NCBI GenBank assembly: GCA_947495795.1
Contig: CANMAI010000002.1
Span: 310,001 to 374,000, forward strand
Origin: an uncultured Paracoccaceae bacterium
GTDB lineage: Bacteria; Pseudomonadota; Alphaproteobacteria; Rhodobacterales; Rhodobacteraceae
Reading direction: 5' to 3'
DNA length: 64,000 nt
The notes beneath the pieces were generated by a model. It was not told the origin of the DNA and searched no databases. It saw only the letters and a program-made list of their open reading frames with translations. Below are positions 44,460 to 54,395 of the stretch, piece by piece. The position numbers and the translations under genes are program-made. Position 1 is the stretch's first letter; the number at the start of each line of letters is the position of its first letter.

Positions 44460-45439
44460 GCCGGGAGAGCCTGATCAATGCGGGCCTGATTGGTGGGCTT
44501 CTGGCCGTACCGCTGGCCGCGTTGTTTCTGGATGCGCCGTTTACGATTACTCTTGCCACGAAGGTAGCCATTCTGGCGCTGGCAGGTGTGGGGTTGAACA
44601 TTGCGCTTGGCCTTGGCGGGTTGGTGAGCCTCGGGCATGCCGTGTTTTTCGGGATCGGCGGATATGCGATGGGGATCCTTGCGAGCCATGCGCAGAGCTT
44701 CAGCCCCCTAATGGAATGGCCGCTGCTGATCGAAGGCACGAAATCCATGCCGGTGATCTGGCTGCTGGCCGTGGTTGCATCTGCGTTTGTAGCGCTGGCG
44801 ATCGGCGCGATTTCGTTGCGGACATCGGGTGTCTATTTCATCATGATCACGCTCGCCTTTGGCCAGATGTTCTACTATTTCGCGATCAGCTGGCCCGCCT
44901 ATGGTGGGGAAGACGGGCTTTCGATCTATGTGCGGAACGGCTTTCCGGGGTTGAACACACTCGCCCCGATCCAGTTCTTTGCGATCTGCTTTGTGATCCT
45001 TCTGGCAGCACTCTGGTTCAATGCGCGGCTTGCAAAGTCTCCCTTCGGGCTGGCGCTGAATGCGGCGCGGCAGAGCGCTGTGCGGGTTGAAACCGTGGGC
45101 CTCAGCCCGTTTCGCCTGCGTCTGCTGGCCTTTGTGATTTCAGGGGCGATTACCGGCCTTGCGGGGGCGCTGTTTGCGGATCTCAACCGGTTTGTCAGCC
45201 CCACGATGTTCAGCTGGCAGCTGAGCGGCGAGATCATGGTGTTCATCATTCTCGGTGGGGTCGGGCGGCTGTGCGGGCCTTTGGCAGGGGCTGCGCTTTT
45301 CATCACGCTGGAGCATTTTCTGGGCGGTTTATCGGAGTTCTGGCTGATCTATCTCGGCGCGCTTCTCCTGATCGTCGTGCTCTTTGCGCGGGGCGGCATC
45401 ATTGGCCTGCTGGCAGGGCGCAAGGTGGCGCATGGCTGA
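44456..45439 (+). CDS. livM: Branched-chain amino acid-type ABC permease (LivM family)
   Basis: This 327-residue inner-membrane partner of LivH has the LivM pattern: VGLNIALGLGGLVSLGHAVFFGIGGYAMGIL near residue 45, the core TMs, and GLNPFRLRL-type LSPFRLRLLAFVISGAITGLAGALFADLNRFV. The C-terminus FIILGGVGRLCGPLAGAALFI is the usual substrate-channel segment. It overlaps livH by four bases and livG by eight, so all are translated from one messenger. Confidence 0.92.
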   Translation: MSRESLINAGLIGGLLAVPLAALFLDAPFTITLATKVAILALAGVGLNIALGLGGLVSLGHAVFFGIGGYAMGILASHAQSFSPLMEWPLLIEGTKSMPVIWLLAVVASAFVALAIGAISLRTSGVYFIMITLAFGQMFYYFAISWPAYGGEDGLSIYVRNGFPGLNTLAPIQFFAICFVILLAALWFNARLAKSPFGLALNAARQSAVRVETVGLSPFRLRLLAFVISGAITGLAGALFADLNRFVSPTMFSWQLSGEIMVFIILGGVGRLCGPLAGAALFITLEHFLGGLSEFWLIYLGALLLIVVLFARGGIIGLLAGRKVAHG

Positions 45440-46177
45440 GCCGGTTCTGGAAACGCGGGGGCTATGCAAGAGCTTCGGGGCGCTCAAGGCGAGCGACGGT
45501 ATTTCGCTTGATCTGCGCGCGGGGGAAATCCATGCGATCATCGGGCCCAACGGGGCCGGGAAATCGACGCTGATTGCGCAGATCTGTGGCGGACTGCGCC
45601 CGGATGCGGGATCTGTGCATCTGATGGGGCGGGATGTAACCGCCCTTTCCACCGCTGCGCGGGCCGGGGCAGGGATTGCGCGAACATTCCAGATCTCGGC
45701 GCTGGCGATGGAGGACACCGTGCTGCAGAACGTGCTGCTCGGCGCGCTTGGAGCGCGGGGTGGGCGGCCCGGGCTCTTTGGCTCCGCGTTGGGAGACAAG
45801 ACGCTGCGCGGGATAGCGGAAGAGGCGCTGGAGCGCGTAGGGCTTGCCGATCATGCGGGCACGCCGACAACGGAGCTTTCCCACGGCCAGCGGCGGCAAC
45901 TGGAAGTGGCTGTGGCGCTGACCCTGAAGCCGAAGGCGTTCGTGATGGATGAGCCGATGGCGGGGCTCGGCACCAGCGGTTCCGAGCGGATGACGCGGTT
46001 TCTCGACACATTGCGGGCCGAGGCGCCCATTCTGCTGGTGGAACATGATATGGACGCGGTTTTCGCGTTGGCGGACAGGGTGAGCGTGCTGGTGTATGGG
46101 CAGATTATTGCGAGCGGCACGGTGGCCGATATCCGCTCCGATGCGGCGGTGCGCGAAGCCTATCTGGGAGACGCCGA

Positions 46178-46181
<4 letters not shown>
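45432..46181 (+). CDS. livG: Liv-type ABC transporter ATPase (LivG family)
   Basis: This 249-residue ATPase starts at the ATG at 45432, inside the end of livM. Walker [15 protein letters not shown] near residue 40, signature LSHGQRRQLEVAVAL, Walker B AFVMDEPMAGLG and the His-switch LVEHDMDAVFAL are intact. LSHGQRR in place of LSGGQ is normal for LivG. It overlaps livM by eight bases and livF by four. Confidence 0.93.
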
Positions 46182-46867
<686 letters not shown>

Positions 46868-47071
46868 CGTGATCGGCCTTGCATGCCCGAAGCGAGATTG
46901 CGGCCTGCGTTTCATCCTGAAAGGCGAAATTTACCGGCTGAGGGTCTATCACCGGGCGACCCGTGAGAGTTTTTGAATGTCGTGTCCTGACAAACGCACC
47001 AAAAACGCCCGAAATACACTTTGTGATTCCGTAATTTCCGAACTAGCCTCTGCGCATTGGGAGGATATTTC

Positions 47072-48046
47072 ATGAGAATAGCGACTTCACTTCTTTCTGG
47101 CGCGGCCTTGGTTCTTGCCATGGCAGCAGCTGGGCCTGTTACCGCACAGGACTGCCCACGCGGTGATCTGGATACACGGTTCTGCGATGTGGATGGTGAC
47201 CTGCTGGCAGATACGCCCACCGATCCGGCTGAGCAGCTTGACCCGGATACATTGATCTTTGCCTACACGCCGGTGGAAGACCCTGCCGTGTATAAGGCTG
47301 CATGGTCTGACTTCCTTTCGCATCTGGAAGCCGAGACGGGCAAAACCGTTGTCTTCTTTCCGGTTCAGAACAACGCGGCCCAGATCGAGGCGATGCGCTC
47401 CGGCCGCTTGCATATCGCGGGCTTCAACACGGGCTCGAACCCGCTGGCTGTGAACTGTGCCGGGTTCAATCCCTTCACCATCATGGCATCGAAGGATGGC
47501 AATTTCGGCTATGAGATGGAGATCATCACATATCCTGGTTCCGGCATCGAAAAAGTGGAGGACATCAAGGGCAAGTCTCTCGCCTTTACATCGCCCACAT
47601 CCAACTCCGGCTTCAAGGCACCTTCTGCGATCCTGAAAAGCGATTTTGACCTGATCCCCGAGCGCGATTTCGAGCCTGTCTATTCGGGCAAACACGACAA
47701 CTCCATCCTCGGTGTGGCCAACAAGGATTATGTGGCAGCCTCCATCGCCAACTCCGTGAAATCGCGCATGATCAGCCGTGATGTGATCAAGGAAGACGAC
47801 GTGAAGGTGATCTACAAATCGCAGACCTTCCCGACGACGGGCTTTGGCACTGTCTACAATCTCAAACCGGAGTTGAAGGAAAGCATCCGCAATGCGTTCT
47901 TCAGCTTTGAATGGGAGGGGACCTCTCTGGAGGCAGAGTTTTCCAAATCCAATGAAGGACAGTTCCTGGAGATGACTTATCAGGAATTCTGGGATGTGAT
48001 CCGCAAGATAGACACGGCGAACGGTGTAAGCTACGCCTGCGAATAA
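47072..48046 (+). CDS. phnD: Phosphonate/phosphite-type ABC substrate-binding protein (PhnD family)
   Basis: The 324-residue periplasmic protein starts at the ATG at 47072 (GGGAGG upstream), with a signal peptide (MRIATSLLSGAALVLAMAAA, cleavage near TAQ). The mature part begins with a two-Cys segment (QDCPRGDLDTRFCDVDGDLLAD) that may form a disulfide, then the PhnD fold. Typical parts are FAYTPVEDPAVYKAAWSDFL, FPVQNNAAQIEAMRSGRLHIAGFNTGSN, the SPTSNSGFKAPSA ligand loop and YSGKHDNSILGVANKDYVAAS. It precedes phnC-phnE-phnE. No C-P lyase genes are present, so uptake of phosphonate, phosphite or phosphate esters is inferred by family. Confidence 0.9.
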   Translation: MRIATSLLSGAALVLAMAAAGPVTAQDCPRGDLDTRFCDVDGDLLADTPTDPAEQLDPDTLIFAYTPVEDPAVYKAAWSDFLSHLEAETGKTVVFFPVQNNAAQIEAMRSGRLHIAGFNTGSNPLAVNCAGFNPFTIMASKDGNFGYEMEIITYPGSGIEKVEDIKGKSLAFTSPTSNSGFKAPSAILKSDFDLIPERDFEPVYSGKHDNSILGVANKDYVAASIANSVKSRMISRDVIKEDDVKVIYKSQTFPTTGFGTVYNLKPELKESIRNAFFSFEWEGTSLEAEFSKSNEGQFLEMTYQEFWDVIRKIDTANGVSYACE

Positions 48047-48056
48047 GGTGCATTAG

Positions 48057-48078
48057 GGCGGGCCATGTTTGGCCCGCC
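48057..48078 (+). other. Stem-loop between phnD and phnC
   Basis: ggcgggcca-tgtt-tggcccgcc is a perfect 9-bp stem with a 4-base loop, ten bases after the phnD stop and without a following U-run. Such intercistronic hairpins after binding-protein genes often protect the upstream message or thin transcription into the permease genes. Confidence 0.6.
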
Positions 48079-48125
48079 TGACCGCAGAGATAATCGATAA
48101 AAAAAACTGGGGCAGGGAGGCTTTC

Positions 48126-48920
48126 ATGCTGCGGCTTGAGAAGCTTGTTAAGACATACAAGACCGGGGATCAGGCCTTGAAAGCCGTTGATCTGGAAATC
48201 CCCGAAGGCCAGGTTCTGGCGCTGATCGGCCCTTCAGGTGCCGGGAAATCCACGCTTATTCGCTGTATCAACCGGCTGGTTGAGCCAACTTCCGGCAAGG
48301 TATATCTCGCAGGCACGGAATTGACCGGTCTCTCCTCAGGCGCGTTGCGGCGCGAGCGACGGCGCATGGGCATGATCTTTCAGGAGTATGCGTTGGTCGA
48401 ACGGCTGACCGTCATGGAGAATGTGCAATCGGGTCGTCTTGGCTATGTCGGGTTCTGGCGCAGTTTTCTGCGCAAGTATCCTCAGGCAGATGTGGATGAA
48501 GCGTTCCGGCTGCTGGACCGTGTCGGTCTGGCACATATGGCAGACAAGCGCGCGGATGAGCTTTCCGGCGGGCAGCGGCAGCGGGTTGGTATCTGCCGCG
48601 CGTTGATCCAGAACCCGGCGCTGCTGTTGGTGGATGAACCTACGGCATCGCTCGATCCGAAAACCTCGCGCCAGATCATGCGGCTGATCTGTGAGCTCTG
48701 CAAGGAGCGGGGCCTTGCGGCGATTATCAACATTCATGATGTGGCCCTGGCGCAGAGGTTCGTGCAGCGTGTGATCGGGTTGCGGTTCGGCGCTGTAGAG
48801 TTTGACGGTCCGCCGGAGGCACTGACCCCGGACGTTTTGACAAAGATCTACGGCGAGGAAGACTGGGAAGCGACCATTGAGAAGGTCGATGACGAAGACA
48901 CGATCGAGGCGGCGGAATGA
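48126..48920 (+). CDS. phnC: Phosphonate-type ABC transporter ATPase (PhnC family)
   Basis: This 264-residue ATPase starts at the ATG at 48126, preceded by GGGAGG; the upstream open frame from 48069 has no ribosome site. Walker A is [20 protein letters not shown], the PhnC family wording. Signature [15 protein letters not shown] and Walker [14 protein letters not shown] are intact. It overlaps the first phnE by four bases (ATGA). Confidence 0.93.
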   Translation: MLRLEKLVKTYKTGDQALKAVDLEIPEGQVLALIGPSGAGKSTLIRCINRLVEPTSGKVYLAGTELTGLSSGALRRERRRMGMIFQEYALVERLTVMENVQSGRLGYVGFWRSFLRKYPQADVDEAFRLLDRVGLAHMADKRADELSGGQRQRVGICRALIQNPALLLVDEPTASLDPKTSRQIMRLICELCKERGLAAIINIHDVALAQRFVQRVIGLRFGAVEFDGPPEALTPDVLTKIYGEEDWEATIEKVDDEDTIEAAE

Positions 48921-49738
48921 GCGCGTCCGAGATCTCGCTGGAGGCGCGCCTCGGCCAGCCCTGGAAGAAACCCCCCTTCATTCAGCGCCCTTGGTTGCGC
49001 TGGACGCTGATTGCTGGCTTTGTGGCCTATCTGATCGCGGCCTACCTCACGATCGAGGTTAACTGGGCGCGCGTGTATGATGGGCTTGAGCGGGGCAAGC
49101 AGTTCGTGCTGGCGTTTACCAGCCCGGATTTCACCACACGCTCCAGCGATATTTACGAGGGTATGCTGGAAAGCATCCTAATGACCGTTGCGGCCTCGGT
49201 GGTGGGTATCGCCATTTCCATTCCCATTGCTCTGGGGGCCGCCCGCAATGTGGCGCCCTTGCCCGTCTATCTGATCTGCCGGGCCATTATCGCCATCAGC
49301 CGCGCATTGCAGGAGATCATCGTGGCGATCCTCCTGGTTGCCATTTTCGGCTTTGGCCCGTTGGCCGGTTTTCTGACGCTCAGCTTTGCAACCATCGGGT
49401 TTCTCTCAAAGCTGCTTGCCGAGGATATTGAGAGCATGGACAAGGTGCAGGCCGAAGCTATCAAGGCTTCGGGCGCGCGCTGGATGCAGTGGATAAATTA
49501 CGGTGTGCAACCGCAGGTGATGCCGCGCCTCATCGGGCTTTCGATGTACCGTATCGATATCAATTTCCGGGAGAGCGCCATTCTCGGGCTTGTCGGTGCG
49601 GGCGGCATCGGGGCGACGCTGAACACTGCGTTTGATCGCTATGAGTACGATACGGCAGCGGCGATACTGATCATCATCATCGTGATTGTCATGGCGCTCG
49701 AATACCTCTCGGGCATTATCCGGGCGCGGGTGCAATAA
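48917..49738 (+). CDS. phnE: Phosphonate-type ABC permease, first copy (PhnE family)
   Basis: This 273-residue inner-membrane protein has five to six TMs. The cytoplasmic N-terminus ([21 protein letters not shown]) is followed by TM1 (~38-56). The PhnE EAA loop is [31 protein letters not shown], then [24 protein letters not shown], the family signature. Coupled to phnC (ATGA) and to the second permease by a one-base overlap (TAATG), so the channel is a heterodimer of two PhnE-type subunits. Confidence 0.92.
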   Translation: MSASEISLEARLGQPWKKPPFIQRPWLRWTLIAGFVAYLIAAYLTIEVNWARVYDGLERGKQFVLAFTSPDFTTRSSDIYEGMLESILMTVAASVVGIAISIPIALGAARNVAPLPVYLICRAIIAISRALQEIIVAILLVAIFGFGPLAGFLTLSFATIGFLSKLLAEDIESMDKVQAEAIKASGARWMQWINYGVQPQVMPRLIGLSMYRIDINFRESAILGLVGAGGIGATLNTAFDRYEYDTAAAILIIIIVIVMALEYLSGIIRARVQ

Positions 49739-50553
49739 TGCCGGTACGCGAGACGGAGGGAACAAAGCTGTGGCAGCGCCGCACCGGGCGCGAGAGCCTG
49801 GCACATTGGATCATGTGGCTGATCGGGGTCGCGGTTTTCGCCTATTGCTGGCAGAGGATATCGGAGGCCACGACGTGGTTCTTCGTGTGGGACGCGCCGC
49901 GCATTGCGGGCGATATCTGGACGCGGGCAACGCCGCCGCGGTGGGAATACATCGCCCAACTGGGCGAGCCGATCTGGGATACGCTCAACATTGCTACTCT
50001 GGGCACCATTATCGCGCTGATGCTCGCGGTACCCGTGGCTTTTCTGGCAGCGCGAAATACAACGCCCTCGGCGCTGTTCATTCGGCCCATAGCCCTCCTG
50101 ATCATCGTCTCTACGCGCTCGATCAACTCGTTGATCTGGGCGCTTCTGCTGATCGCCATAATCGGGCCGGGCGTTTTCGCAGGTGTTGTCGCCATTGCCA
50201 TCCGGTCCATCGGGTTTTGCGCGAAACTGCTCTACGAGGCGATTGAAGAGATTGACGAGACGCAGGTTGAGGCCATCATCGCCACCGGTGCCAGCCGCTG
50301 GCAGGTTATGGCGTACGGGATCGTGCCGCAGATCCTGCCTGCCTTCGCAGGTATCGCCGTCTTCCGTTGGGATATCAACATACGCGAATCTACGGTGCTG
50401 GGCCTTGTGGGCGCAGGGGGGATCGGCTTGCAGCTATCGGCTTCGCTGAACGTGCTGGCATGGCCACAGGTCTCGCTGATCCTCATCGTGATCCTTGCCG
50501 CTGTGGTGATCTCGGAATGGGTTTCCGCCAAGGTTCGGGGTGCGATCATCTGA
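49738..50553 (+). CDS. phnE: Phosphonate-type ABC permease, second copy (PhnE family)
   Basis: This 271-residue paralogue of the preceding permease has the same EAA loop pattern (TQVEAIIATGASRWQVMAYGIVPQILPAFAG) and signature [26 protein letters not shown]1 is at ~25-43. Its periplasmic first loop is longer. Last gene of the Phn operon; the LacI-type gene converges on it 92 bases downstream. Paired PhnE subunits are common in Rhodobacterales Phn systems. Confidence 0.92.
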   Translation: MPVRETEGTKLWQRRTGRESLAHWIMWLIGVAVFAYCWQRISEATTWFFVWDAPRIAGDIWTRATPPRWEYIAQLGEPIWDTLNIATLGTIIALMLAVPVAFLAARNTTPSALFIRPIALLIIVSTRSINSLIWALLLIAIIGPGVFAGVVAIAIRSIGFCAKLLYEAIEEIDETQVEAIIATGASRWQVMAYGIVPQILPAFAGIAVFRWDINIRESTVLGLVGAGGIGLQLSASLNVLAWPQVSLILIVILAAVVISEWVSAKVRGAII

Positions 50554-50645
50554 ACGCGCTGCAAACCTGGATATGCTTCCGCCAGCCTCTTCTACGTCTC
50601 CCAAACAGCCGTAGTTGCTTCTTGCGGGTGCTGGATTGAAACCGA

Positions 50646-51659
50646 TCAGTTTGTGATACTCTGGGGTCTCGTCGTCTCTCCGGCCACAAGTTCAACCGGG
50701 AGGGCTTTCGCAGCCTCCACGGAAACGCCATTGATCTTTGCGAGGATTGTGCGGGCACCGGTTATCCCCATCAGGCGGCGAGGTGTTTTGATCGTGGTCA
50801 GTTTCACGGGTAAAACGCCGGTGATATCGAGCCCGTTGAAACCGACGATGCCAATCTGATCCGGGACCTGAAGACCAGCCTGCCCACACGCCATCATACC
50901 ACCGAACGCCATGTGATCGTTGAGATAGAATATCACATCCGGGGTACCACCTTCGATGAGCTTCAGAGTGCCGTGAAATCCCGTCAGAAACGCATTGCCG
51001 AGCGGAGGGCGAGACGCGCGAATCTCGGCCCCTGAAAAGACTGATCGAACACCTTCCAGCCGTGCATCTGCTCGAATATCGTGGCCGCGCGGCGTTGTTA
51101 CAAAAGCTGGCCTGCAATAGCCCAGTTCCATCGCGTGTTGCCCCATCAGCTCTCCAGCCGAGAAGTGATCTATGCCCACGCAGGCGTCTATCGGGTCGCC
51201 CGTATGGTCCCATATCTCCAGCACCGGGATCTTTGAGGCTTGCAGCAGGGCGCGCGTTTCCGGATCATGGTCAATGCCTGTCAGGATGATCGCGGCGGGT
51301 TGCCATGAGAGCAATCGCTTTACCCAACTCAGCTCCGCCGTGCGGGAATACTCTGTCGTGTCGATCACGCTGGAATAGCCCGCGCTATCGAATGTACCCC
51401 GCATGCCGCTCAGAATTTCCGCAAAGACCTCGCCTGCGAAAGTTGGCAACGAGATGCCGATAAGGTTCGAGTTGGCCACCACGAGGGAGCGCGCATTGGA
51501 GTTCGGCATGTACTTCATCTGCCGCGCAAGTTTGAGAATCTCGGTGCGTTTTTTCTCTGAAACACCCTCCACGCCGCGCAGTGCGCGCGAGACTGACATG
51601 ATGCTCACGCCTGCCTTGGCGGCCACATCCTCGATTTTGGCTGGTTTTGCTCGCGGCAT
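50646..51659 (-). CDS. LacI-family transcriptional regulator
   Basis: This 337-residue repressor-type protein has an N-terminal helix-turn-helix (residues ~7-26, KIEDVAAKAGVSIMSVSRAL) followed by the hinge-helix region (NSNARSLV). A periplasmic-binding-protein-like effector domain (~60-330) contains ITLTGIDHD-like segments, GVDHFSAG-like CVGIDHFSAGELMGQHAMEL, and VPDQIGIVGFNGLDITGVLPVKLTTI near the C-terminus. It is divergent from the CUT1 sugar-type importer and almost surely controls it. A perfect palindrome (51720-51731) lies between them. The effector is expected to be the sugar carried by that importer. The closest analogues are GntR/IdnR-type LacI members. Confidence 0.92.
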   Translation of the reverse strand: MPRAKPAKIEDVAAKAGVSIMSVSRALRGVEGVSEKKRTEILKLARQMKYMPNSNARSLVVANSNLIGISLPTFAGEVFAEILSGMRGTFDSAGYSSVIDTTEYSRTAELSWVKRLLSWQPAAIILTGIDHDPETRALLQASKIPVLEIWDHTGDPIDACVGIDHFSAGELMGQHAMELGYCRPAFVTTPRGHDIRADARLEGVRSVFSGAEIRASRPPLGNAFLTGFHGTLKLIEGGTPDVIFYLNDHMAFGGMMACGQAGLQVPDQIGIVGFNGLDITGVLPVKLTTIKTPRRLMGITGARTILAKINGVSVEAAKALPVELVAGETTRPQSITN

Positions 51660-51719
51660 AAGGGACGTTCCTTGCAGAGGTATTTTTGTTTGATTTCATC
51701 GTTCTAATTCAATTTTAAC

Positions 51720-51731
51720 GTTAGCGCTAAC
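51720..51731. promoter_or_regulatory. LacI-type operator palindrome
   Basis: GTTAGCGCTAAC is a perfect 12-bp palindrome with the central CG step typical of LacI-family operators. It lies 60 bases upstream of the lacI-type start and 97 bases upstream of the importer start, in a short AT-rich divergent region, so it could control both directions, including autoregulation. Confidence 0.65.
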
Positions 51732-51827
51732 TCTAATTGCCCGTTTACCCTCTTCCCCAAACACCGTGGGTTGGCCACTCTTGCTCAAAAGCAGGGCAAA
51801 GCCCGCAGTGCTCGTGGGGAGGATCGC

Positions 51828-52910
51828 GTGCCTAGAATTTCATTTGATCAGGTTGCCAAAAGTTATGGCTCCGTTGAGGTGTTGCCTCCGTTCGATCTGA
51901 CCCTTGAGGATGGAGAGTTCACGGTACTTGTGGGCCCATCCGGCTGCGGCAAGTCCACCACCCTGCGGATGCTGGCGGGGCTGGAGACCCTATCCGGTGG
52001 TGAGATTTACTTCGACGACAAGCCGATCAGCAAGCTGGAGCCGAAGGACCGGGATCTGGCTATGGTTTTTCAGGATTACGCGCTTTACCCGCATATGAGC
52101 ATCGCCAAGAACATGTCTTTTGCGCTGCGGCTTGCGCGGGTTTCCAAATCGGAGATTGAGGAGAAGGTAAAGCGCGTCGCTGCGATGCTGAATATCAGCC
52201 CGCTGCTGGATCGCAAGCCGGCCGAATTGTCTGGCGGCCAGCGGCAGCGTGTAGCGATGGGGCGTGCGTTGGTGCGCGATGCAGGCACGTTTCTGTTTGA
52301 TGAGCCGCTCTCCAACCTCGATGCGAAACTGCGTGGCAAGATGCGCGCGGAACTGGCTGAGATGCGCGACACGATCGACAAGAACATGGTGTACGTGACG
52401 CATGATCAGGTGGAGGCCATGACACTTGGTGATCGCATAGTGGTGATGAGCGATGGTTTGATCCAGCAGCAGGGAACACCGGAAGAGCTGTTCAAGGCGC
52501 CCGTAAACACATTTGTCGCGGGTTTCATCGGCTCGCCAACCATGAACTTCATCGATGGCGAGTTGGTGGACGAGAAGGGCACATCATGGGTGCGCGGCGA
52601 TGGTTTCATGTTGCCTTTGCCGGTTGAGATGGGCCAGCGGCTGGGCAGCCTTGCGGAGCGCCGTGTTACCCTCGGCCTGCGCCCGTCAAGCTTTACGATG
52701 GATCTTACGACAGGCGCGCCCATTGAGCTGAACGTCGTTGTTTCGGAATATCTGGGCGCTCAATCAGTGCTCGTTACGCGCTGCGGCGGCACGGAAGTTC
52801 TGGTGGAAACGCAAAGCGCGGCCCCGATCAAGGCGGGCCAGATGCAAAGCTTTGGCGTGCTGATCGATGAAATCATGCTTTTCGACAAGACCTCAGGGCT
52901 TCGGCTTTGA
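51828..52910 (+). CDS. CUT1 sugar-type ABC transporter ATPase (UgpC/MalK family)
   Basis: I choose the GTG at 51828, four bases after a GGGGAGGA ribosome site; a TTG at 51771 would add 19 poorly conserved residues. The 360-residue product is the usual length for this family. Walker A GPSGCGKSTTLRMLAGLE, signature [18 protein letters not shown], Walker B FLFDEPLSNLDAKLR and the switch YVTHDQVEAMTLGDRI are intact. The C-terminal ~120 residues form the TOBE/regulatory domain. It is first in the operon ATPase-SBP-permease-permease-b561, behind the LacI operator. Confidence 0.92.
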   Translation: MPRISFDQVAKSYGSVEVLPPFDLTLEDGEFTVLVGPSGCGKSTTLRMLAGLETLSGGEIYFDDKPISKLEPKDRDLAMVFQDYALYPHMSIAKNMSFALRLARVSKSEIEEKVKRVAAMLNISPLLDRKPAELSGGQRQRVAMGRALVRDAGTFLFDEPLSNLDAKLRGKMRAELAEMRDTIDKNMVYVTHDQVEAMTLGDRIVVMSDGLIQQQGTPEELFKAPVNTFVAGFIGSPTMNFIDGELVDEKGTSWVRGDGFMLPLPVEMGQRLGSLAERRVTLGLRPSSFTMDLTTGAPIELNVVVSEYLGAQSVLVTRCGGTEVLVETQSAAPIKAGQMQSFGVLIDEIMLFDKTSGLRL

Positions 52911-52939
52911 GATAAAAAAACTAGGGAGGAAGACCAACG

Positions 52940-54277
52940 ATGCTATCACTCAAATCCATTCTGATCGGCACGGCAGTGACCGCAGCCACGGCAGGCTTTG
53001 CCTTTGCCGATGGCCACGGCGGCCCATACGCGCCCTATGCGGGCACGACGCTGGTCATCAACGTGCCAGCGCACCCGCACTACAACGCCATGATGAGGGT
53101 GCTGCCTGAGTTCACGGAGCAAACCGGCATTGAAGTTGAGGTGGATCAGCTGCAATACCTCAAGATGCGCGAGCGCCAGACGCTGGAGCTGACCAAGGAT
53201 GAAGGTGATTATGACCTGATCTCCTATGTGGTGTTTTCGAAAGCCGATTACGTTTTCGCTGATCAGCTGGAGAACTTGGCCAAGTATTTCATGAATCCGA
53301 AACTGGCAGATCCGAACTACGATGCTGCGGATCTGATCGACGGTTATGTGGCCAACATCGGCATCGCTGGCGGCAAGAAGGGCTATCTGCCCGGCCCAAC
53401 CGGCTCACTCTTCGGCATTCCTTACGGTTCCGAGACTTCCGTTCTGGCTTACCGCAAGGACATCTTCGAGAAGCATGGCATTGATGTGCCGCAAAACTAC
53501 GACCAGCTTCTGGATGCGGCCTGCAAGATTCCAGAGCTTGAGGACGGCATGGGTGGAATGGCATCGCGCGCGGCATCGGGCCATCAGGCCTCCCACGCTT
53601 TCCTTCTGCATCTGGCCCCGCTGGGTGGCCGTGTGTTTGACGACAATTGGGAGCCGATCATCAACAATGCGGCCGGAGTTGCTGCGGCCAATGCGTTGAA
53701 AACGATTGTGGATTGCGGCCCCGAGGGCTCCCAGACGTTTGGCCCCGCCGAGGCAGCTGCTGCATTCCAGCAGGGCAATGCGGCCATGTTCATGGACAGC
53801 ATCGCCTTTGCCGCAGGTTTTGAGGACCCAAGCAAATCCACTGTTGCAGGGAATGTGGGCTATGCGTTGCATCCCGAGGGTGTGCGTCGTGGCTCTCAGA
53901 CAGGTGGCTTCGGGATCGCCATTCCGAAAAACGCTCAGAACAAGGAAGCAGCCTTTCTTCTGATGCAGTGGCTGACCTCCAAAGAGGGTGACCTGATGAC
54001 AGCCATGGCAGGCGGTAACCCCTCACGCTTCTCCACCTACCAGAACGCGGAGCTGAATGAGAAATATCCTTATTCCGCGACCTTCGGTGAGGCGCTGAAA
54101 TATGCCGATCCCGACTGGCGCCCGATCATCCCCACATGGGGCAAGATCAATGCGGATATCGGCACGACGATGAGCCAGGTGCTGACGGAAGGCCTTGATC
54201 CGCAGGAAGCCTTGAACGGTGTGGCCGAGCGTGCGCGCGCGATCATGGAAGAGGCCGGGTACTACACCTGGCAATAA
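52940..54277 (+). CDS. CUT1 sugar-type ABC substrate-binding protein
   Basis: This 445-residue SBP_bac_1-type protein has a signal peptide (residues 1-~23) and the mature N-terminus ADGHGGPYAPYAGTTLVIN. Family features are the hinge strands, YLPGPTGSLFGIPYGSETSVLAYRKDIFEKHG, FQQGNAAMFMDSIAFAAGFEDP and GGFGIAIPKNAQNKEAAFLLMQWLTS. There are two Cys in the mature protein (AACKIPE and VDCGPE). It is separated from the ATPase by 29 bases and from the permease by 118 bases containing a strong stem-loop. Sugar or polyol ligand is expected; which one cannot be told. Confidence 0.9.
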   Translation: MLSLKSILIGTAVTAATAGFAFADGHGGPYAPYAGTTLVINVPAHPHYNAMMRVLPEFTEQTGIEVEVDQLQYLKMRERQTLELTKDEGDYDLISYVVFSKADYVFADQLENLAKYFMNPKLADPNYDAADLIDGYVANIGIAGGKKGYLPGPTGSLFGIPYGSETSVLAYRKDIFEKHGIDVPQNYDQLLDAACKIPELEDGMGGMASRAASGHQASHAFLLHLAPLGGRVFDDNWEPIINNAAGVAAANALKTIVDCGPEGSQTFGPAEAAAAFQQGNAAMFMDSIAFAAGFEDPSKSTVAGNVGYALHPEGVRRGSQTGGFGIAIPKNAQNKEAAFLLMQWLTSKEGDLMTAMAGGNPSRFSTYQNAELNEKYPYSATFGEALKYADPDWRPIIPTWGKINADIGTTMSQVLTEGLDPQEALNGVAERARAIMEEAGYYTWQ

Positions 54278-54284
54278 CAAGGTG

Positions 54285-54329
54285 GGTGTGGGGTTGCGAA
54301 CGGCCGGAGGCCAGCCGCGACCTCACACC
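54285..54329 (+). other. Stem-loop between sugar-type SBP and permease genes
   Basis: ggtgtggggttgcg pairs with cgcgacctcacacc over 14 bp (two G-U pairs), with a smaller ggcc/ggcc hairpin in the loop. It starts eight bases after the SBP stop with no U-run. Probably an intercistronic stabiliser or attenuator that keeps SBP message above permease message. Confidence 0.6.
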
Positions 54330-54395
54330 TTCGAAAAACCGGGCATCGGATCACCCTGAACCGAGCCCTCCCAACCAATCTCCGGATCTGCGCCC

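Noticed and set aside
46868-47071. Possible Pho box upstream of phnD
   Set aside because: Only scattered TGTC-like pieces (tgtcgtgtcctgaca) without the direct-repeat spacing of an alphaproteobacterial Pho box.
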